DNA of 40,442 nucleotides, from positions 1 to 40,442 of the forward strand of contig JAKADC010000017.1 in assembly GCA_021820845.1 (NCBI GenBank), in the 5' to 3' direction. Numbering within the stretch: the first letter of the stretch is position 1; the number at the start of each line of letters is the position of its first letter. Shown here piece after piece: positions 8,956-19,968 of the stretch. The DNA is from Pseudomonadota bacterium. GTDB taxonomy: Bacteria; Pseudomonadota; Gammaproteobacteria; Burkholderiales; Thiobacillaceae. The notes beneath the pieces are model-generated. The model saw only the letters and a list, made by a program, of their open reading frames with translations. It searched no databases and was not told the origin of the DNA. A program made the position numbers and the translations under genes.

Positions 8956-9390
8956 ATGGAACTGAACAATATCAAACCGGCAGACGGCGCCACGAAGGAC
9001 AAGCGTCGCGTGGGCCGCGGCATCGGCTCGGGTCTCGGCAAGACGGCGGGGCGCGGCCACAAGGGCCAGAAATCCCGCGCAGGCGGCTTTCACAAGATCG
9101 GCTTCGAGGGTGGTCAGATGCCGATGCACCGGCGTCTGCCGAAGCGCGGCTTCGTGTCGCTGACCAAAACCGACACGGCCCGGGTCCGTCTGTACGAACT
9201 CGCGGCGCTGGGCGTCGAGGAAATCGATTTGCTGGTTCTGAAGCAGGCGGGCATCGCTAGTGCCGCCGTCAAGTCGGCCCGGGTCTACCTGGCCGGTGAA
9301 ATCGGCAAGGCGGTCAAGCTGAGCGGCATCGCGGTGACCAAGGGCGCGCGTGCGGCGATCGAAGCGGCCGGCGGCAGCGTCTCCGAATAA
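8956..9390 (+). CDS. rplO: 50S ribosomal protein L15
   Basis: L15 is a late 50S assembly protein deep in 23S rRNA. Its N-terminal part is the usual glycine- and arginine-rich extension ([20 protein letters not shown]), followed by [17 protein letters not shown]. The product has 144 residues. It has no intergenic gap to rpmD, so reinitiation is likely, and it lies 17 bases before secY. Confidence 0.97.
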   Translation: MELNNIKPADGATKDKRRVGRGIGSGLGKTAGRGHKGQKSRAGGFHKIGFEGGQMPMHRRLPKRGFVSLTKTDTARVRLYELAALGVEEIDLLVLKQAGIASAAVKSARVYLAGEIGKAVKLSGIAVTKGARAAIEAAGGSVSE

Positions 9391-9407
9391 GTCAGCGAGG
9401 TATCCCT

Positions 9408-10721
9408 TTGGCCACGCCCAAAACCGGCTTGAACAAATACGGCGATCTCAAGCGCCGCTTGCTGTTTTTGCTCGGCGCCCTGATCGTTTATCGGATCGGC
9501 ACGTTCATTCCCGTGCCGGGGATCGACCCGCTCGTGCTGGATCAGGTGTTCAAGTCCCAGCAAAGCGGTATCCTGGGCATGTTCAACATGTTCTCGGGCG
9601 GCGCGCTGTCGCGCTTCAGCGTGTTCGCGCTGGGGATCATGCCGTACATCTCGGCCTCGATCATCGTGCAGATGATGACGACCGTGTCGCCGCAGCTCGA
9701 AGCCCTGAAGAAAGAGGGTGAGGCCGGACGGCGCAAGATCACGCAGTACACGCGCTACGGCACGCTGTTCCTGGCGGTGTTCCAGGCGCTGGGCATCGCC
9801 ATCGCGCTCGAATCGCAGGCAGGACTCGTGCTTGATCCGGGCCTGGCGTTCCGCGCGATCACGGTGGTCACGTTGACGGCCGGAACGATGTTCCTGATGT
9901 GGCTGGGCGAGCAGGTGACCGAACGCGGGCTGGGCAACGGCATCTCGATCATCATCTTTGCCGGTATTGCGGCTGGACTGCCGCATGCGATCGGCGGCAC
10001 GCTCGAATTGACGCGGACCGGGGCATTTTCGATTCCGCTGGTTCTGATGCTCTTCGTGGCTGTGCTGCTGGTGACGGCGCTGGTGGTGTTCGTCGAGCGC
10101 GGGCAGCGCAAGATCCTCGTGAATTACGCCAAGCGTCAGGTCGGCAAGATGGTCGTTGGCGGGCAGAGCTCGCACCTTCCGTTGAAGCTGAACATGGCCG
10201 GCGTGATCCCGCCGATTTTCGCGTCCAGCATCATCCTGTTTCCTGCGACGCTGGCGGGTTGGTTCGGCAGCGGCGAACGGATGAGCTGGCTCAAGGATAT
10301 CGGCGCCACATTGTCGCCGGGACAGCCGGTCTACGTGATTCTGTACGCGATCGCGATCATCTTTTTCTGTTTTTTCTACACCGCCCTTGTGTTCAATTCC
10401 AAGGAAACGGCTGACAACCTGAAAAAGAGCGGCGCCTTCGTTCCCGGCATCCGGCCTGGCGACCAGACCGCGCGTTATATCGACAAGATCCTGACGCGTC
10501 TGACCCTCGTCGGTGCGATCTACATCACGCTGGTGTGTCTGCTGCCGGAGTTTTTGATCTTGAAATGGAACGTTCCTTTCCACTTCGGCGGAACGTCCTT
10601 GCTGATTATTGTGGTGGTGACGATGGATTTCATGGCGCAGGTTCAGGCGTACGTGATGTCGCACCAGTACGAAGGCTTGCTCAAGAAAGCCAATTTCAAG
10701 AACAGCTTGGCGGGGCGCTGA
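9408..10721 (+). CDS. secY: Protein translocase subunit SecY
   Basis: SecY is the channel-forming subunit of the SecYEG translocon in the inner membrane. The 437-residue product has the expected ten hydrophobic segments and the motifs [27 protein letters not shown] and the cytoplasmic loop [20 protein letters not shown]. It starts at TTG: GCGAGG lies 7 bases upstream, there is no in-frame ATG nearby, and [16 protein letters not shown] is the normal N-terminus. The stop overlaps the infA start as TGATG. Confidence 0.97.
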   Translation: MATPKTGLNKYGDLKRRLLFLLGALIVYRIGTFIPVPGIDPLVLDQVFKSQQSGILGMFNMFSGGALSRFSVFALGIMPYISASIIVQMMTTVSPQLEALKKEGEAGRRKITQYTRYGTLFLAVFQALGIAIALESQAGLVLDPGLAFRAITVVTLTAGTMFLMWLGEQVTERGLGNGISIIIFAGIAAGLPHAIGGTLELTRTGAFSIPLVLMLFVAVLLVTALVVFVERGQRKILVNYAKRQVGKMVVGGQSSHLPLKLNMAGVIPPIFASSIILFPATLAGWFGSGERMSWLKDIGATLSPGQPVYVILYAIAIIFFCFFYTALVFNSKETADNLKKSGAFVPGIRPGDQTARYIDKILTRLTLVGAIYITLVCLLPEFLILKWNVPFHFGGTSLLIIVVVTMDFMAQVQAYVMSHQYEGLLKKANFKNSLAGR

Positions 10722-10939
10722 TGTCTAAGGAAGATGTCATTCAGATGCAGGGCGAAGTGATCGAGAACCTGCCGAACGCCACCTTTCGGGTCAAGCTGGA
10801 AAACGGTCATGTACTGTTGGGTCATATCTCGGGAAAGATGCGCATGCATTACATCCGCATCCTTCCGGGCGACAAGGTGACGGTCGAACTCACGCCCTAC
10901 GATTTGACCAAAGGCCGGATTGTCTTCCGCGCCAAATGA
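10721..10939 (+). CDS. infA: Translation initiation factor IF-1
   Basis: IF-1 is an OB-fold protein that binds the 30S A site during initiation. The 72-residue product has the exact family length, with [37 protein letters not shown] and the end [12 protein letters not shown]. An open frame extends upstream to 10535 inside secY, but ATG 10721, overlapping the secY stop, is the real start. Its place between secY and rpmJ is typical of betaproteobacteria. Confidence 0.97.
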   Translation: MSKEDVIQMQGEVIENLPNATFRVKLENGHVLLGHISGKMRMHYIRILPGDKVTVELTPYDLTKGRIVFRAK

Positions 10940-10947
10940 TTGTTAAC

Positions 10948-10965
10948 CGCCGGCGGGTGCCGGCG
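10948..10965 (+). promoter_or_regulatory. Stem-loop between infA and rpmJ
   Basis: A perfect 7-bp stem, CGCCGGC (10948-10954) and GCCGGCG (10959-10965), closed by the tetraloop GGGT. No run of T follows, so it is unlikely to be an intrinsic terminator. It may stabilise or process the mRNA, or limit read-through into rpmJ. Confidence 0.4.
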
Positions 10966-10982
10966 TGTGAATGGAGAAAACC

Positions 10983-11096
10983 ATGAGAGTGCAGGCTTCA
11001 GTCAAGAAAATGTGCCGTAAGTGCAAGGTGGTGCGCCGCAAGGGCGTCGTGCGCGTGATCTGTGACGACCCGCGCCACAAGCAGCGCCAGGGTTGA
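10983..11096 (+). CDS. rpmJ: 50S ribosomal protein L36 (zinc type)
   Basis: L36 is the smallest ribosomal protein and stabilises 23S rRNA late in assembly. This 37-codon gene starts at ATG 10983, 7 bases after TGGAGA. The product has the zinc-binding pattern C11-X2-C14-X12-C27-X4-H32, so it is the zinc-dependent form. It begins [14 protein letters not shown] and ends [10 protein letters not shown], as in other betaproteobacteria. It is the last spc-operon gene before the rpsM promoter. Confidence 0.96.
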   Translation: MRVQASVKKMCRKCKVVRRKGVVRVICDDPRHKQRQG

Positions 11097-11121
11097 CCCC
11101 GCGCTGACAGTTTGAAACCGA

Positions 11122-11153
11122 GTCAACCCAATGGCGGGTTGACGTGTTATAAT
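11122..11153 (+). promoter_or_regulatory. Inverted repeat plus extended -10 promoter for the alpha operon
   Basis: A perfect 8-bp inverted repeat, GTCAACCC (11122-11129) and GGGTTGAC (11136-11143) with a 6-base loop, is followed by an extended -10 element, TGTTATAAT, ending at 11153, then a run of T. No good -35 lies 17 bases upstream, so an extended -10 promoter is the best reading. The same DNA could also serve as a leaky terminator after rpmJ. Predicted start of RNA is near 11160, about 20 bases before rpsM. Confidence 0.6.
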
Positions 11154-11181
11154 TTTTTGTTTTGCGTTCGGAGCTCTGCGA

Positions 11182-11538
11182 ATGGCTCGTATTGCTGGGG
11201 TTAATATCCCGAATCATCAACACGCGGTTATTGCGCTGACCGCCATTTACGGAATCGGTCGGTCCACGTCCGGTAAGATTTGCGACGCGACGGGTATTGC
11301 CCGCACGTCGAAAATCAAGGACCTGTCCGAGGCGGAGATGGAGCGTCTGCGCGAGGGCGTGGCTCAGTTCACGGTCGAGGGCGACCTGCGCCGTGAGGTC
11401 ACCATGAACATCAAGCGCTTGATGGACCTCGGCTGCTATCGCGGTTTCCGGCATCGCAAGGGCTTGCCGGTTCGCGGTCAGCGCACCCGTACCAATGCAC
11501 GTACCCGCAAGGGCCCGCGCAAGGCCATCAAAAAGTAA
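11182..11538 (+). CDS. rpsM: 30S ribosomal protein S13
   Basis: S13 forms bridges between the 30S head and the 50S central protuberance and contacts P-site tRNA through its basic tail. The 118 residues have [20 protein letters not shown], a helix-two turns-helix region around [13 protein letters not shown] and the C-terminal [19 protein letters not shown]. It is the first gene of the alpha operon, 28 bases after its -10 box. Confidence 0.98.
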   Translation: MARIAGVNIPNHQHAVIALTAIYGIGRSTSGKICDATGIARTSKIKDLSEAEMERLREGVAQFTVEGDLRREVTMNIKRLMDLGCYRGFRHRKGLPVRGQRTRTNARTRKGPRKAIKK

Positions 11539-11547
11539 AGGTTAATC

Positions 11548-11940
11548 ATGGCGACTAAAACAGCAGCGCGTGTACGCAAAAAGGTCAAAAAGAATGTCGC
11601 GGAAGGCATCGCGCACATTCACGCCTCGTTCAACAACACCATCGTGACCATCACCGATCGCCAGGGCAACGCGTTGTCGTGGGCGACGGCGGGCGGCGCG
11701 GGCTTCAAGGGCTCGCGCAAGTCGACGCCGTTCGCGGCGCAGGTCGCGGCGGAGAACGCCGGCAAGATGGCGCAGGAATACGGCGTCAAGAATCTGGAGG
11801 TGCGTATCAAGGGCCCCGGCCCTGGGCGCGAATCCACCGTGCGCGCGCTGAATGCGTTGGGTTTCAAGATTGTCGCGATCTCGGACGTGACTCCGATTCC
11901 GCACAACGGTTGCCGTCCCTCCAAAAAGCGTCGTATCTAA
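11548..11940 (+). CDS. rpsK: 30S ribosomal protein S11
   Basis: S11 lies on the 30S platform near the mRNA exit site. The 130-residue product has [38 protein letters not shown] and the arginine- and lysine-rich end [20 protein letters not shown], all family hallmarks. It lies 9 bases after rpsM and 15 bases before rpsD. Confidence 0.98.
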   Translation: MATKTAARVRKKVKKNVAEGIAHIHASFNNTIVTITDRQGNALSWATAGGAGFKGSRKSTPFAAQVAAENAGKMAQEYGVKNLEVRIKGPGPGRESTVRALNALGFKIVAISDVTPIPHNGCRPSKKRRI

Positions 11941-11955
11941 TTACCAGGGAAAATC

Positions 11956-12585
11956 ATGGCTCGTAATCTTGATCCCAAATGCCGTCAGTGTCGCCGCGAG
12001 GGCGAAAAGCTCTTCCTGAAAGGCGAGAAGTGTTTCACCGACAAGTGCGCGATTGAGCGCCGCGCGTATGCGCCCGGCCAGCATGGCCAGAAAAGCGGTG
12101 CGCGTCTCTCCGGGTACGGCGTGCAGTTGCGCGAGAAGCAAAAAATTCGCCGCATCTACGGCGTTCTGGAAGGCCAGTTCCGTCTGACGTACAAACGCGC
12201 GGAAAGCCGCAAGGGTGTCACGGGTGAAAACCTGTTGTCGATGCTCGAGTCGCGCCTGGATTCGGTGTGCTACCGCATGGGGTTCGGCGCATCGCGCACC
12301 GAAGCGCGTCAGGTGGTCCGCCACAACGGCATTACCGTGAACGGCCGCCGGGTCAACATCCCGTCGTACCAGGTTCGCGCGGGCGATGTGGTCGAGGTGG
12401 TGGACAAGGCGAAAGCCCATCTGCGCATCAAGGCGTCCGCCGAAGCGACCGCGGCGCGCGGCTATCCTGAGTGGGTCGAGGTGGATGCCAAGGCGCTCAA
12501 GGGCACCTACAAGGCTTTGCCGCAACGTTCGGAGTTGCCTTCGACCATCAACGAATCGCTGGTCGTCGAGTTGTACTCCAAATAA
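11956..12585 (+). CDS. rpsD: 30S ribosomal protein S4 (with zinc-knuckle cysteines)
   Basis: S4 nucleates 30S assembly on the 5' domain of 16S rRNA. The product has 209 residues, with an S4 RNA-binding domain around residues 95-160 ([16 protein letters not shown] and [14 protein letters not shown]) and the usual end [12 protein letters not shown]. The N-terminus has cysteines at 9, 12, 26 and 31 (CRQC and CFTDKC), the zinc-binding arrangement known from Thermus S4. Many betaproteobacterial S4 proteins lack most of these cysteines. Confidence 0.97.
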   Translation: MARNLDPKCRQCRREGEKLFLKGEKCFTDKCAIERRAYAPGQHGQKSGARLSGYGVQLREKQKIRRIYGVLEGQFRLTYKRAESRKGVTGENLLSMLESRLDSVCYRMGFGASRTEARQVVRHNGITVNGRRVNIPSYQVRAGDVVEVVDKAKAHLRIKASAEATAARGYPEWVEVDAKALKGTYKALPQRSELPSTINESLVVELYSK

Positions 12586-12614
12586 GTTGAGACGGTCTTA
12601 AGGAAACGCACTTT

Positions 12615-13595
12615 ATGCAAAGCGCTACGGAATTTCTCAAGCCGCGTATCGTGGAGGTCGACCGGGCCTCCCCCCTGCACGCCAAGGTCATCATGGAACC
12701 CTTCGAGCGTGGCTACGGCCATACGCTCGGGAATGCGCTGCGCCGCATCCTGTTGTCCTCGATGGTCGGATATGCACCGACCGAAGTGGCGATCAGCGGT
12801 GTCGTTCACGAATATTCGACGATCGAGGGCGTGCAGGAAGACGTCGTCGACATCCTGCTGAACCTCAAGGGCATCGCTTTCAAGATGCACGGCAAGTCCG
12901 AGGCGGTCCTCAAGGTCTCGAAGTCCGGTGAAGGCGTGGTGACGGCCGGCGATATCGAGGTCGGCCACGACATCGAAGTGCTGAATCCGGACCACGTGAT
13001 CGCCCACCTGACCAAGGGCGGCAAGCTCGACATGGAAATCAAGATCGAGGCCGGCCGTGGCTATCAACCTGCGACGGCGCGCAAGGTTTCGGAAGAAACC
13101 CGCGCCGTGGGCTCGATCCTGGTCGATGCCTCGTTCAGCCCGGTGCGGCGCGTGGCCTATGCGGTCGAAAGCGCCCGCGTCGAGCAGCGAACCGATCTCG
13201 ATCGTCTGGTGATCGACATCGAAACCAACGGCGTCGTCGAGCCCGAAGAAGCCGTTCGCACCGCTGCCCGTATCCTCGTGAACCAGCTGTCCGTATTCGC
13301 CGATCTCGAAGGCACGCCCGCCGAGATGGAGTCGCCGCGTTCTCCGCAGGTCGATCCCCTGCTGCTGCGCCCGGTCGACGACCTCGAACTGACGGTGCGT
13401 TCGGCCAACTGCCTCAAGGCCGAAAACATCTATTTCATCGGCGACCTCATCCAGCGTTCGGAAACTGAATTGCTGCGCACGCCGAACCTGGGCCGCAAGT
13501 CGCTCAACGAGATCAAGGATGTGCTCGCGTCGAAGGGCCTTTCCCTGGGCATGAAACTCGAAAACTGGCCGCCTGTCGGACTCGAGCGGCCCTGA
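12615..13595 (+). CDS. rpoA: DNA-directed RNA polymerase subunit alpha
   Basis: The alpha subunit assembles RNA polymerase and contacts promoter UP elements and activators. The product has 326 residues: an N-terminal dimerisation and assembly domain (about 1-230, with [20 protein letters not shown]) and a C-terminal domain (about 250-326, with [20 protein letters not shown] and [13 protein letters not shown]). The arginine in TVRSANC corresponds to E. coli Arg265, which binds UP-element DNA. The gap to rplQ (83 bases) shows no clear promoter. Confidence 0.98.
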   Translation: MQSATEFLKPRIVEVDRASPLHAKVIMEPFERGYGHTLGNALRRILLSSMVGYAPTEVAISGVVHEYSTIEGVQEDVVDILLNLKGIAFKMHGKSEAVLKVSKSGEGVVTAGDIEVGHDIEVLNPDHVIAHLTKGGKLDMEIKIEAGRGYQPATARKVSEETRAVGSILVDASFSPVRRVAYAVESARVEQRTDLDRLVIDIETNGVVEPEEAVRTAARILVNQLSVFADLEGTPAEMESPRSPQVDPLLLRPVDDLELTVRSANCLKAENIYFIGDLIQRSETELLRTPNLGRKSLNEIKDVLASKGLSLGMKLENWPPVGLERP

Positions 13596-13678
13596 TTCAC
13601 CGATTTGACACGATAAATAAAGTGCGGGTCGCCGTGGCTGGCGGCCTAGCCCAAGAATACTGACTGAAAGGAACTGCC

Positions 13679-14068
13679 ATGCGTCATCGTCAATCCAACC
13701 GCAAGCTGAACCGCACCACCAGCCATCGGCTTGCCATGTTCCGCAACATGAGCAACTCGCTCCTGAAGCACGAGATCATCAAGACCACGCTGCCCAAAGC
13801 CAAGGAACTGCGCCGCTTCGTCGAGCCGCTGATCACCCTGGGCAAGGATCCCAGCGTCGCAAACCATCGCCTGGCGTTCGACCGTCTGCGCGATCGCGAC
13901 ATGGTCGTCAAGCTGTTCGACGAACTGGGTCCCCGCTACAAGACCCGCCCCGGCGGTTACCTGCGCATCCTGAAGTATGGATTCCGCAACGGCGACAACG
14001 CGCCGATGGCGCTGGTCGAACTGGTCGATCGTCCCGACACCGACGCGGAGCCGGTCAACGCGGAGTAA
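13679..14068 (+). CDS. rplQ: 50S ribosomal protein L17
   Basis: L17 lies near the tunnel exit on the solvent side of the 50S subunit. The 129-residue product has [20 protein letters not shown] and [20 protein letters not shown], both family signatures. It is the last gene of the alpha operon and is followed 23 bases later by a strong intrinsic terminator. Confidence 0.98.
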   Translation: MRHRQSNRKLNRTTSHRLAMFRNMSNSLLKHEIIKTTLPKAKELRRFVEPLITLGKDPSVANHRLAFDRLRDRDMVVKLFDELGPRYKTRPGGYLRILKYGFRNGDNAPMALVELVDRPDTDAEPVNAE

Positions 14069-14091
14069 GACCGCCCGTCCTCGCAAGCGAG

Positions 14092-14116
14092 AAAGCCGGG
14101 TGAACCCGGCTTTTTT
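14092..14116 (+). terminator. Intrinsic terminator of the alpha operon
   Basis: Perfect 9-bp stem AAAGCCGGG (14092-14100) and CCCGGCTTT (14105-14113) with loop TGAA, followed by T to 14116. It closes the ribosomal protein cluster. Confidence 0.92.
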
Positions 14117-14155
14117 CACGTCTGAAGGGCGCGTCTGGATGCATGCGGCGCCGGG

Positions 14156-14180
14156 GCGCGCGGGATGCCTTGCCGCGCGC
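14156..14180. repeat. GC-rich inverted repeat after the alpha operon
   Basis: Perfect 8-bp inverted repeat GCGCGCGG (14156-14163) and CCGCGCGC (14173-14180) with a 9-base loop. It has no T run on either strand. It lies in the leader of the gene at 14229; its role is unknown. Confidence 0.35.
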
Positions 14181-14228
14181 GGACTTCCTCAGGCATAGTC
14201 AAGCCTTCATTCCGCCCGGGACCGGATC

Positions 14229-14957
14229 GTGATCCTTCTCTTCACCGATTTCGGCGTGCGCGATCCCTACGTGGGTCAGATGAAGGCGCGTCTCGCCGAA
14301 CACGCCCCCGCCCAGCAGGTGGTGGACCTGCTGCACGAGGTGCCCGACTTCAATCCCCACGCCGGCGCGCACCTGCTCGCCGCGCTGGCCCGAGACTTCC
14401 CGCTGGACAGCGTGTTTCTCGCAGTGGTCGATCCCGGCGTCGGAACGCCGCGCGACGCCGTCGTCGTCCTGGCCGGAGGGCGCTGGTTCGTCGGGCCGGA
14501 CAACGGGCTGCTCTCGGTCGTCGGCGCGCGGCATGCCGACACACGGGTCTGGCGCATTACCTGGCGCCCCGAACGCCAGTCGGCGACTTTCCATGGGCGT
14601 GATCTGTTCGCGCCCATCGCGGCCGAGATCGCACGTGGGGCATTCCCAAGCGCCAAGCTCACCCCGGTCGACAAGCTCGCCGTCGAATTCGATTCCGGTG
14701 ACCTGCCACGCGTCATCTACGCGGACCATTACGGCAACGCCTGGACCGGACTGCGCGCGGTCCCGCAGAATGCACGCGTGAGCGCCGCCGGCCAGGTGTT
14801 CAGCCACGGCGAAAGCTTCGGTTTTGTCGGGAAGGGCGAAGGTTTCTGGTTCGTCAACAGCGTCGGCCTGGTGGAGCTTGCGGTCAACCGGGGCAGCGCC
14901 GCGGCCACGTTCGGCCTGGCCGTGGGCGATCCGGTCCACGTCCACCTGCCGAATTGA
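14229..14957 (+). CDS. SAM hydroxide adenosyltransferase (DUF62 family)
   Basis: The 242-residue product belongs to the DUF62 family, related to the fluorinase and chlorinase enzymes. Non-halogenating members hydrolyse S-adenosylmethionine to adenosine and methionine. It has the family start LLFTDFGVRDPYVGQMK, then VVDPGVGTPRD, PDNG and TFHGRDLFAP, with a C-terminal beta domain from about residue 150. Asp68, Arg75 and His122 match the Asp-Arg-His triad of the hydrolysing enzymes. The start codon is GTG. It stands alone after the ribosomal cluster and converges on the glycerate kinase gene with a 3-base gap. The cellular role of these proteins is poorly known. Confidence 0.85.
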   Translation: MILLFTDFGVRDPYVGQMKARLAEHAPAQQVVDLLHEVPDFNPHAGAHLLAALARDFPLDSVFLAVVDPGVGTPRDAVVVLAGGRWFVGPDNGLLSVVGARHADTRVWRITWRPERQSATFHGRDLFAPIAAEIARGAFPSAKLTPVDKLAVEFDSGDLPRVIYADHYGNAWTGLRAVPQNARVSAAGQVFSHGESFGFVGKGEGFWFVNSVGLVELAVNRGSAAATFGLAVGDPVHVHLPN

Positions 14958-14960
14958 TGC

Positions 14961-16226
14961 TCAATCGATCCCGAGCAGCAGCGCGCGATAGTCGTTGACG
15001 TTGGTGCGGGTCGGGCCGGTGACGACCAGGTCGCCAAGTGCCGCGAAAAATCCGTGGCTGTCGTGTGCCGCCAGTCGACCTTTCGCATGCAGGCCCCGTT
15101 CGCGGGCGCGCATCAGGGTATCGGGACCCATCAGCGCGCCCGCGTTGTCTTCGCTGCCGTCGATGCCATCGGTGTCGCAGGCGATCGCCCAGGCCGGGAC
15201 CTCATCCAGCGCGAGCGCCAGAGCCAGCAGATATTCGCTGTTGCGCCCTCCGCGGCCGTGGCGCGGCTGCAGGGCGACGGTGGTTTCGCCGCCCGAGATG
15301 AGGGCCAGCGGCCGCGATCCGAGACAGGCGCGCGCCAGCGCCGCATGCTGGCGGGCAGCCGTCTGCGCATCGCCGCTCACACAATCCGAAACCAGCAGCG
15401 CCGGGATGCCGTGCCGTTCGAAAAAATGCACCGCCGCCATGAGGCTGTCGTGTGCGCGGGCGACGATGCGATTCTCCATGCGTGAAAAGCAGGCGTCGCC
15501 GGGCTTCGGGGTGTCGGCGCGCGCGTCGGCACGGCACGCCTCGAGGTGCTGCCTGACGCCGTGCGGAAGCGCGATCCCGAAATGGGTAAGCCGGTCGAGC
15601 GCGTCAGCGCACGTGGTGGGATCGGGCGCGCAGGGGCCGGATGCGACGACGGCCGGGTCGTCGTCGACGACGTCGGAAATGATCAACGCCAGTCCGCGGG
15701 CCCGGCGGGCCGCCTGCGCGAGCCGCCCGCCCGACAGTCGAGTGAGGTGCTTGCGCACGACGTTGATGTCATGGATGGTGGCGCCGGCGTGCAGCAGGGC
15801 CTTGGTGACGCGGCGCAGTTCCCGCAGCGCCACGCCTTCGACGGGCGCCGCGAGCAGGCTCGATCCGCCACCGGAAATCAGCGCGAGCAGCAGGTCCTCA
15901 TCACCCAGCTGGGTGGCCATGTCGAGCATGCGCAAGGCCGCAGCTTCGCCGCGTCCGTCGGGCAGGGGATGGCTGGCTTCGACGACCTCGATGCGACGGG
16001 TGGGCACGCCGTGCCGGTAGCGCGTGACGACGAGTCCGGCGAGCGGCGCGTCGGCCGGCCAATGCGCCTCGACAGCGGCGGCCATGCTCGCCGCCGCCTT
16101 GCCGCCGCCGACCACGAGCGTGCGTCCGCGCGGTGGCGCGGGCAGATGCGGCGGCAGGACCCGCGCGGGATCCGCGGCCGCCACCGCGGCGCGAAACGAG
16201 TCAAGGAGCAAGTTGCGCGGATTCAT
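14961..16226 (-). CDS. Glycerate 2-kinase (DUF4147/MOFRL family)
   Basis: The 421-residue product is a class II glycerate kinase, which phosphorylates D-glycerate to 2-phosphoglycerate; homologues are named GckA or TtuD, the latter often annotated as hydroxypyruvate reductase. The N-terminal DUF4147 domain shows VVGGGKAAASMA, ALISGGGSSLL, NVVRKHLTRLSGGRLA and SDVVDDDPAVVASGP. The C-terminal MOFRL domain (about 300-415) shows LISGGETTVAL, GGRNSEYLLALAL and CDTDGIDG. Length is normal for the family. It lies 85 bases downstream of the pseudouridine synthase gene on the same strand. Kinase activity is the better-supported reading. Confidence 0.88.
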   Translation of the reverse strand: MNPRNLLLDSFRAAVAAADPARVLPPHLPAPPRGRTLVVGGGKAAASMAAAVEAHWPADAPLAGLVVTRYRHGVPTRRIEVVEASHPLPDGRGEAAALRMLDMATQLGDEDLLLALISGGGSSLLAAPVEGVALRELRRVTKALLHAGATIHDINVVRKHLTRLSGGRLAQAARRARGLALIISDVVDDDPAVVASGPCAPDPTTCADALDRLTHFGIALPHGVRQHLEACRADARADTPKPGDACFSRMENRIVARAHDSLMAAVHFFERHGIPALLVSDCVSGDAQTAARQHAALARACLGSRPLALISGGETTVALQPRHGRGGRNSEYLLALALALDEVPAWAIACDTDGIDGSEDNAGALMGPDTLMRARERGLHAKGRLAAHDSHGFFAALGDLVVTGPTRTNVNDYRALLLGID

Positions 16227-16311
16227 CTGGCGAAAGCGGGAAACGGCATCCGAATTGTAGGACCTGGGCCGCGAGCCGCGTTGGGTCCAGCGCAGCGTCT
16301 CCGGATCGGCG

Positions 16312-17046
16312 CTAAAAGCGCTCGTCCGGCCGCAGATAGCGCCATTGCCCTGGCGGCAGATCGCCGAGCCGGACGCGGCCGATGCGCACGCGCTTCAGGC
16401 CCACCACTTTCAGGCCAACCAGTTCGCACATGCGGCGGATCTGGCGCTTGCGGCCTTCTTTCAGCACGAAGCGCAGCTGGTCGGCGTTCTGCCAGCCGAC
16501 TTTGGCGGGACGCAGCGCGCGGCCGTCGAGCGACAGTCCGTGATTGAGCAAGGCGAGGCCCCGCTCGTCCAGCCGCCCGCTGACCCGCACCAGATATTCC
16601 TTTTCGACCTCGGAGTCGTCGCCGATCAACTGTTTGGCGACGCGTCCGTCCTGCGTCAGCACCAGCAGGCCGGTCGAGTCGATGTCGAGTCGCCCGGCGG
16701 GCGCCAGGCTTTTCAGATGCGCGGGATGGAACGCCTGCACGGCGCGCCCGTCCCGCCACTGGGTGTCGGGGCGGATGAGGGTCACGGCCGGCTGGTAGCC
16801 GGGTTCGGGCTGGCCCGATACATAGCCGACGGGCTTGTGCAGCAGGATGGTCACGCGCTGCTGCTGCCGGGCGGTGGCAGCGTTGTCCAGGCGGATCGCA
16901 CAGTCGGGGTCGACCTTGGTGCCGAGCTCGCTTATGCGCTTGCCGTCGACGAAGACGAGTCCCTTCTCGATGTAGCTGTCCGCCTCGCGGCGCGAGCACA
17001 GCCCACGCTCGGACATCAGCTTCGACAGGCGAACCGGCTCGGCCAT
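16312..17046 (-). CDS. rluF: Ribosomal large-subunit pseudouridine synthase, RluF-like
   Basis: The 244-residue product belongs to the RsuA/RluB/E/F family, which convert one uridine of rRNA to pseudouridine. The N-terminal S4 RNA-binding domain (about 4-60) shows [18 protein letters not shown]. The catalytic domain contains the signature [18 protein letters not shown] with Asp121 as catalytic residue, and [15 protein letters not shown] further on. Similarity is best to RluF (23S U2604), but RluB- or RluE-type specificity is not excluded. The start lies 1 base after the uvrA stop, so it is co-transcribed with uvrA. Confidence 0.82.
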   Translation of the reverse strand: MAEPVRLSKLMSERGLCSRREADSYIEKGLVFVDGKRISELGTKVDPDCAIRLDNAATARQQQRVTILLHKPVGYVSGQPEPGYQPAVTLIRPDTQWRDGRAVQAFHPAHLKSLAPAGRLDIDSTGLLVLTQDGRVAKQLIGDDSEVEKEYLVRVSGRLDERGLALLNHGLSLDGRALRPAKVGWQNADQLRFVLKEGRKRQIRRMCELVGLKVVGLKRVRIGRVRLGDLPPGQWRYLRPDERF

Positions 17047-17047
17047 C

Positions 17048-19870
<2,823 letters not shown>

Positions 19871-19968
19871 GAGTCGGAGGCGTGAGGCGTAATTCGCGAC
19901 CTGCTAATATAACGGACTTCACGAATTCGCCGAATGCTGCCGTGGCTCAAATCGATCTTTCCGAAAGC
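19871..19968. promoter_or_regulatory. Divergent promoter region between uvrA and the YajR-like gene
   Basis: The 98-base divergent gap contains one AT-rich patch, CTAATATAAC, at 19904-19913. It could supply -10 elements on either strand: TATAAC or TAATAT on plus, TATATT on minus. No convincing -35 is seen for either direction, so the assignment is weak. Confidence 0.35.

Noticed and set aside
13605..13630. Promoter before rplQ from TTGACA at 13605-13610
   Set aside because: No -10-like hexamer lies 16-18 bases downstream; the TAAATA at 13613 is far too close.
19901..19916. LexA box between uvrA and the YajR-like gene
   Set aside because: CTG at 19901 is not followed by CAG or ACAG at the required distance, so the match fails.
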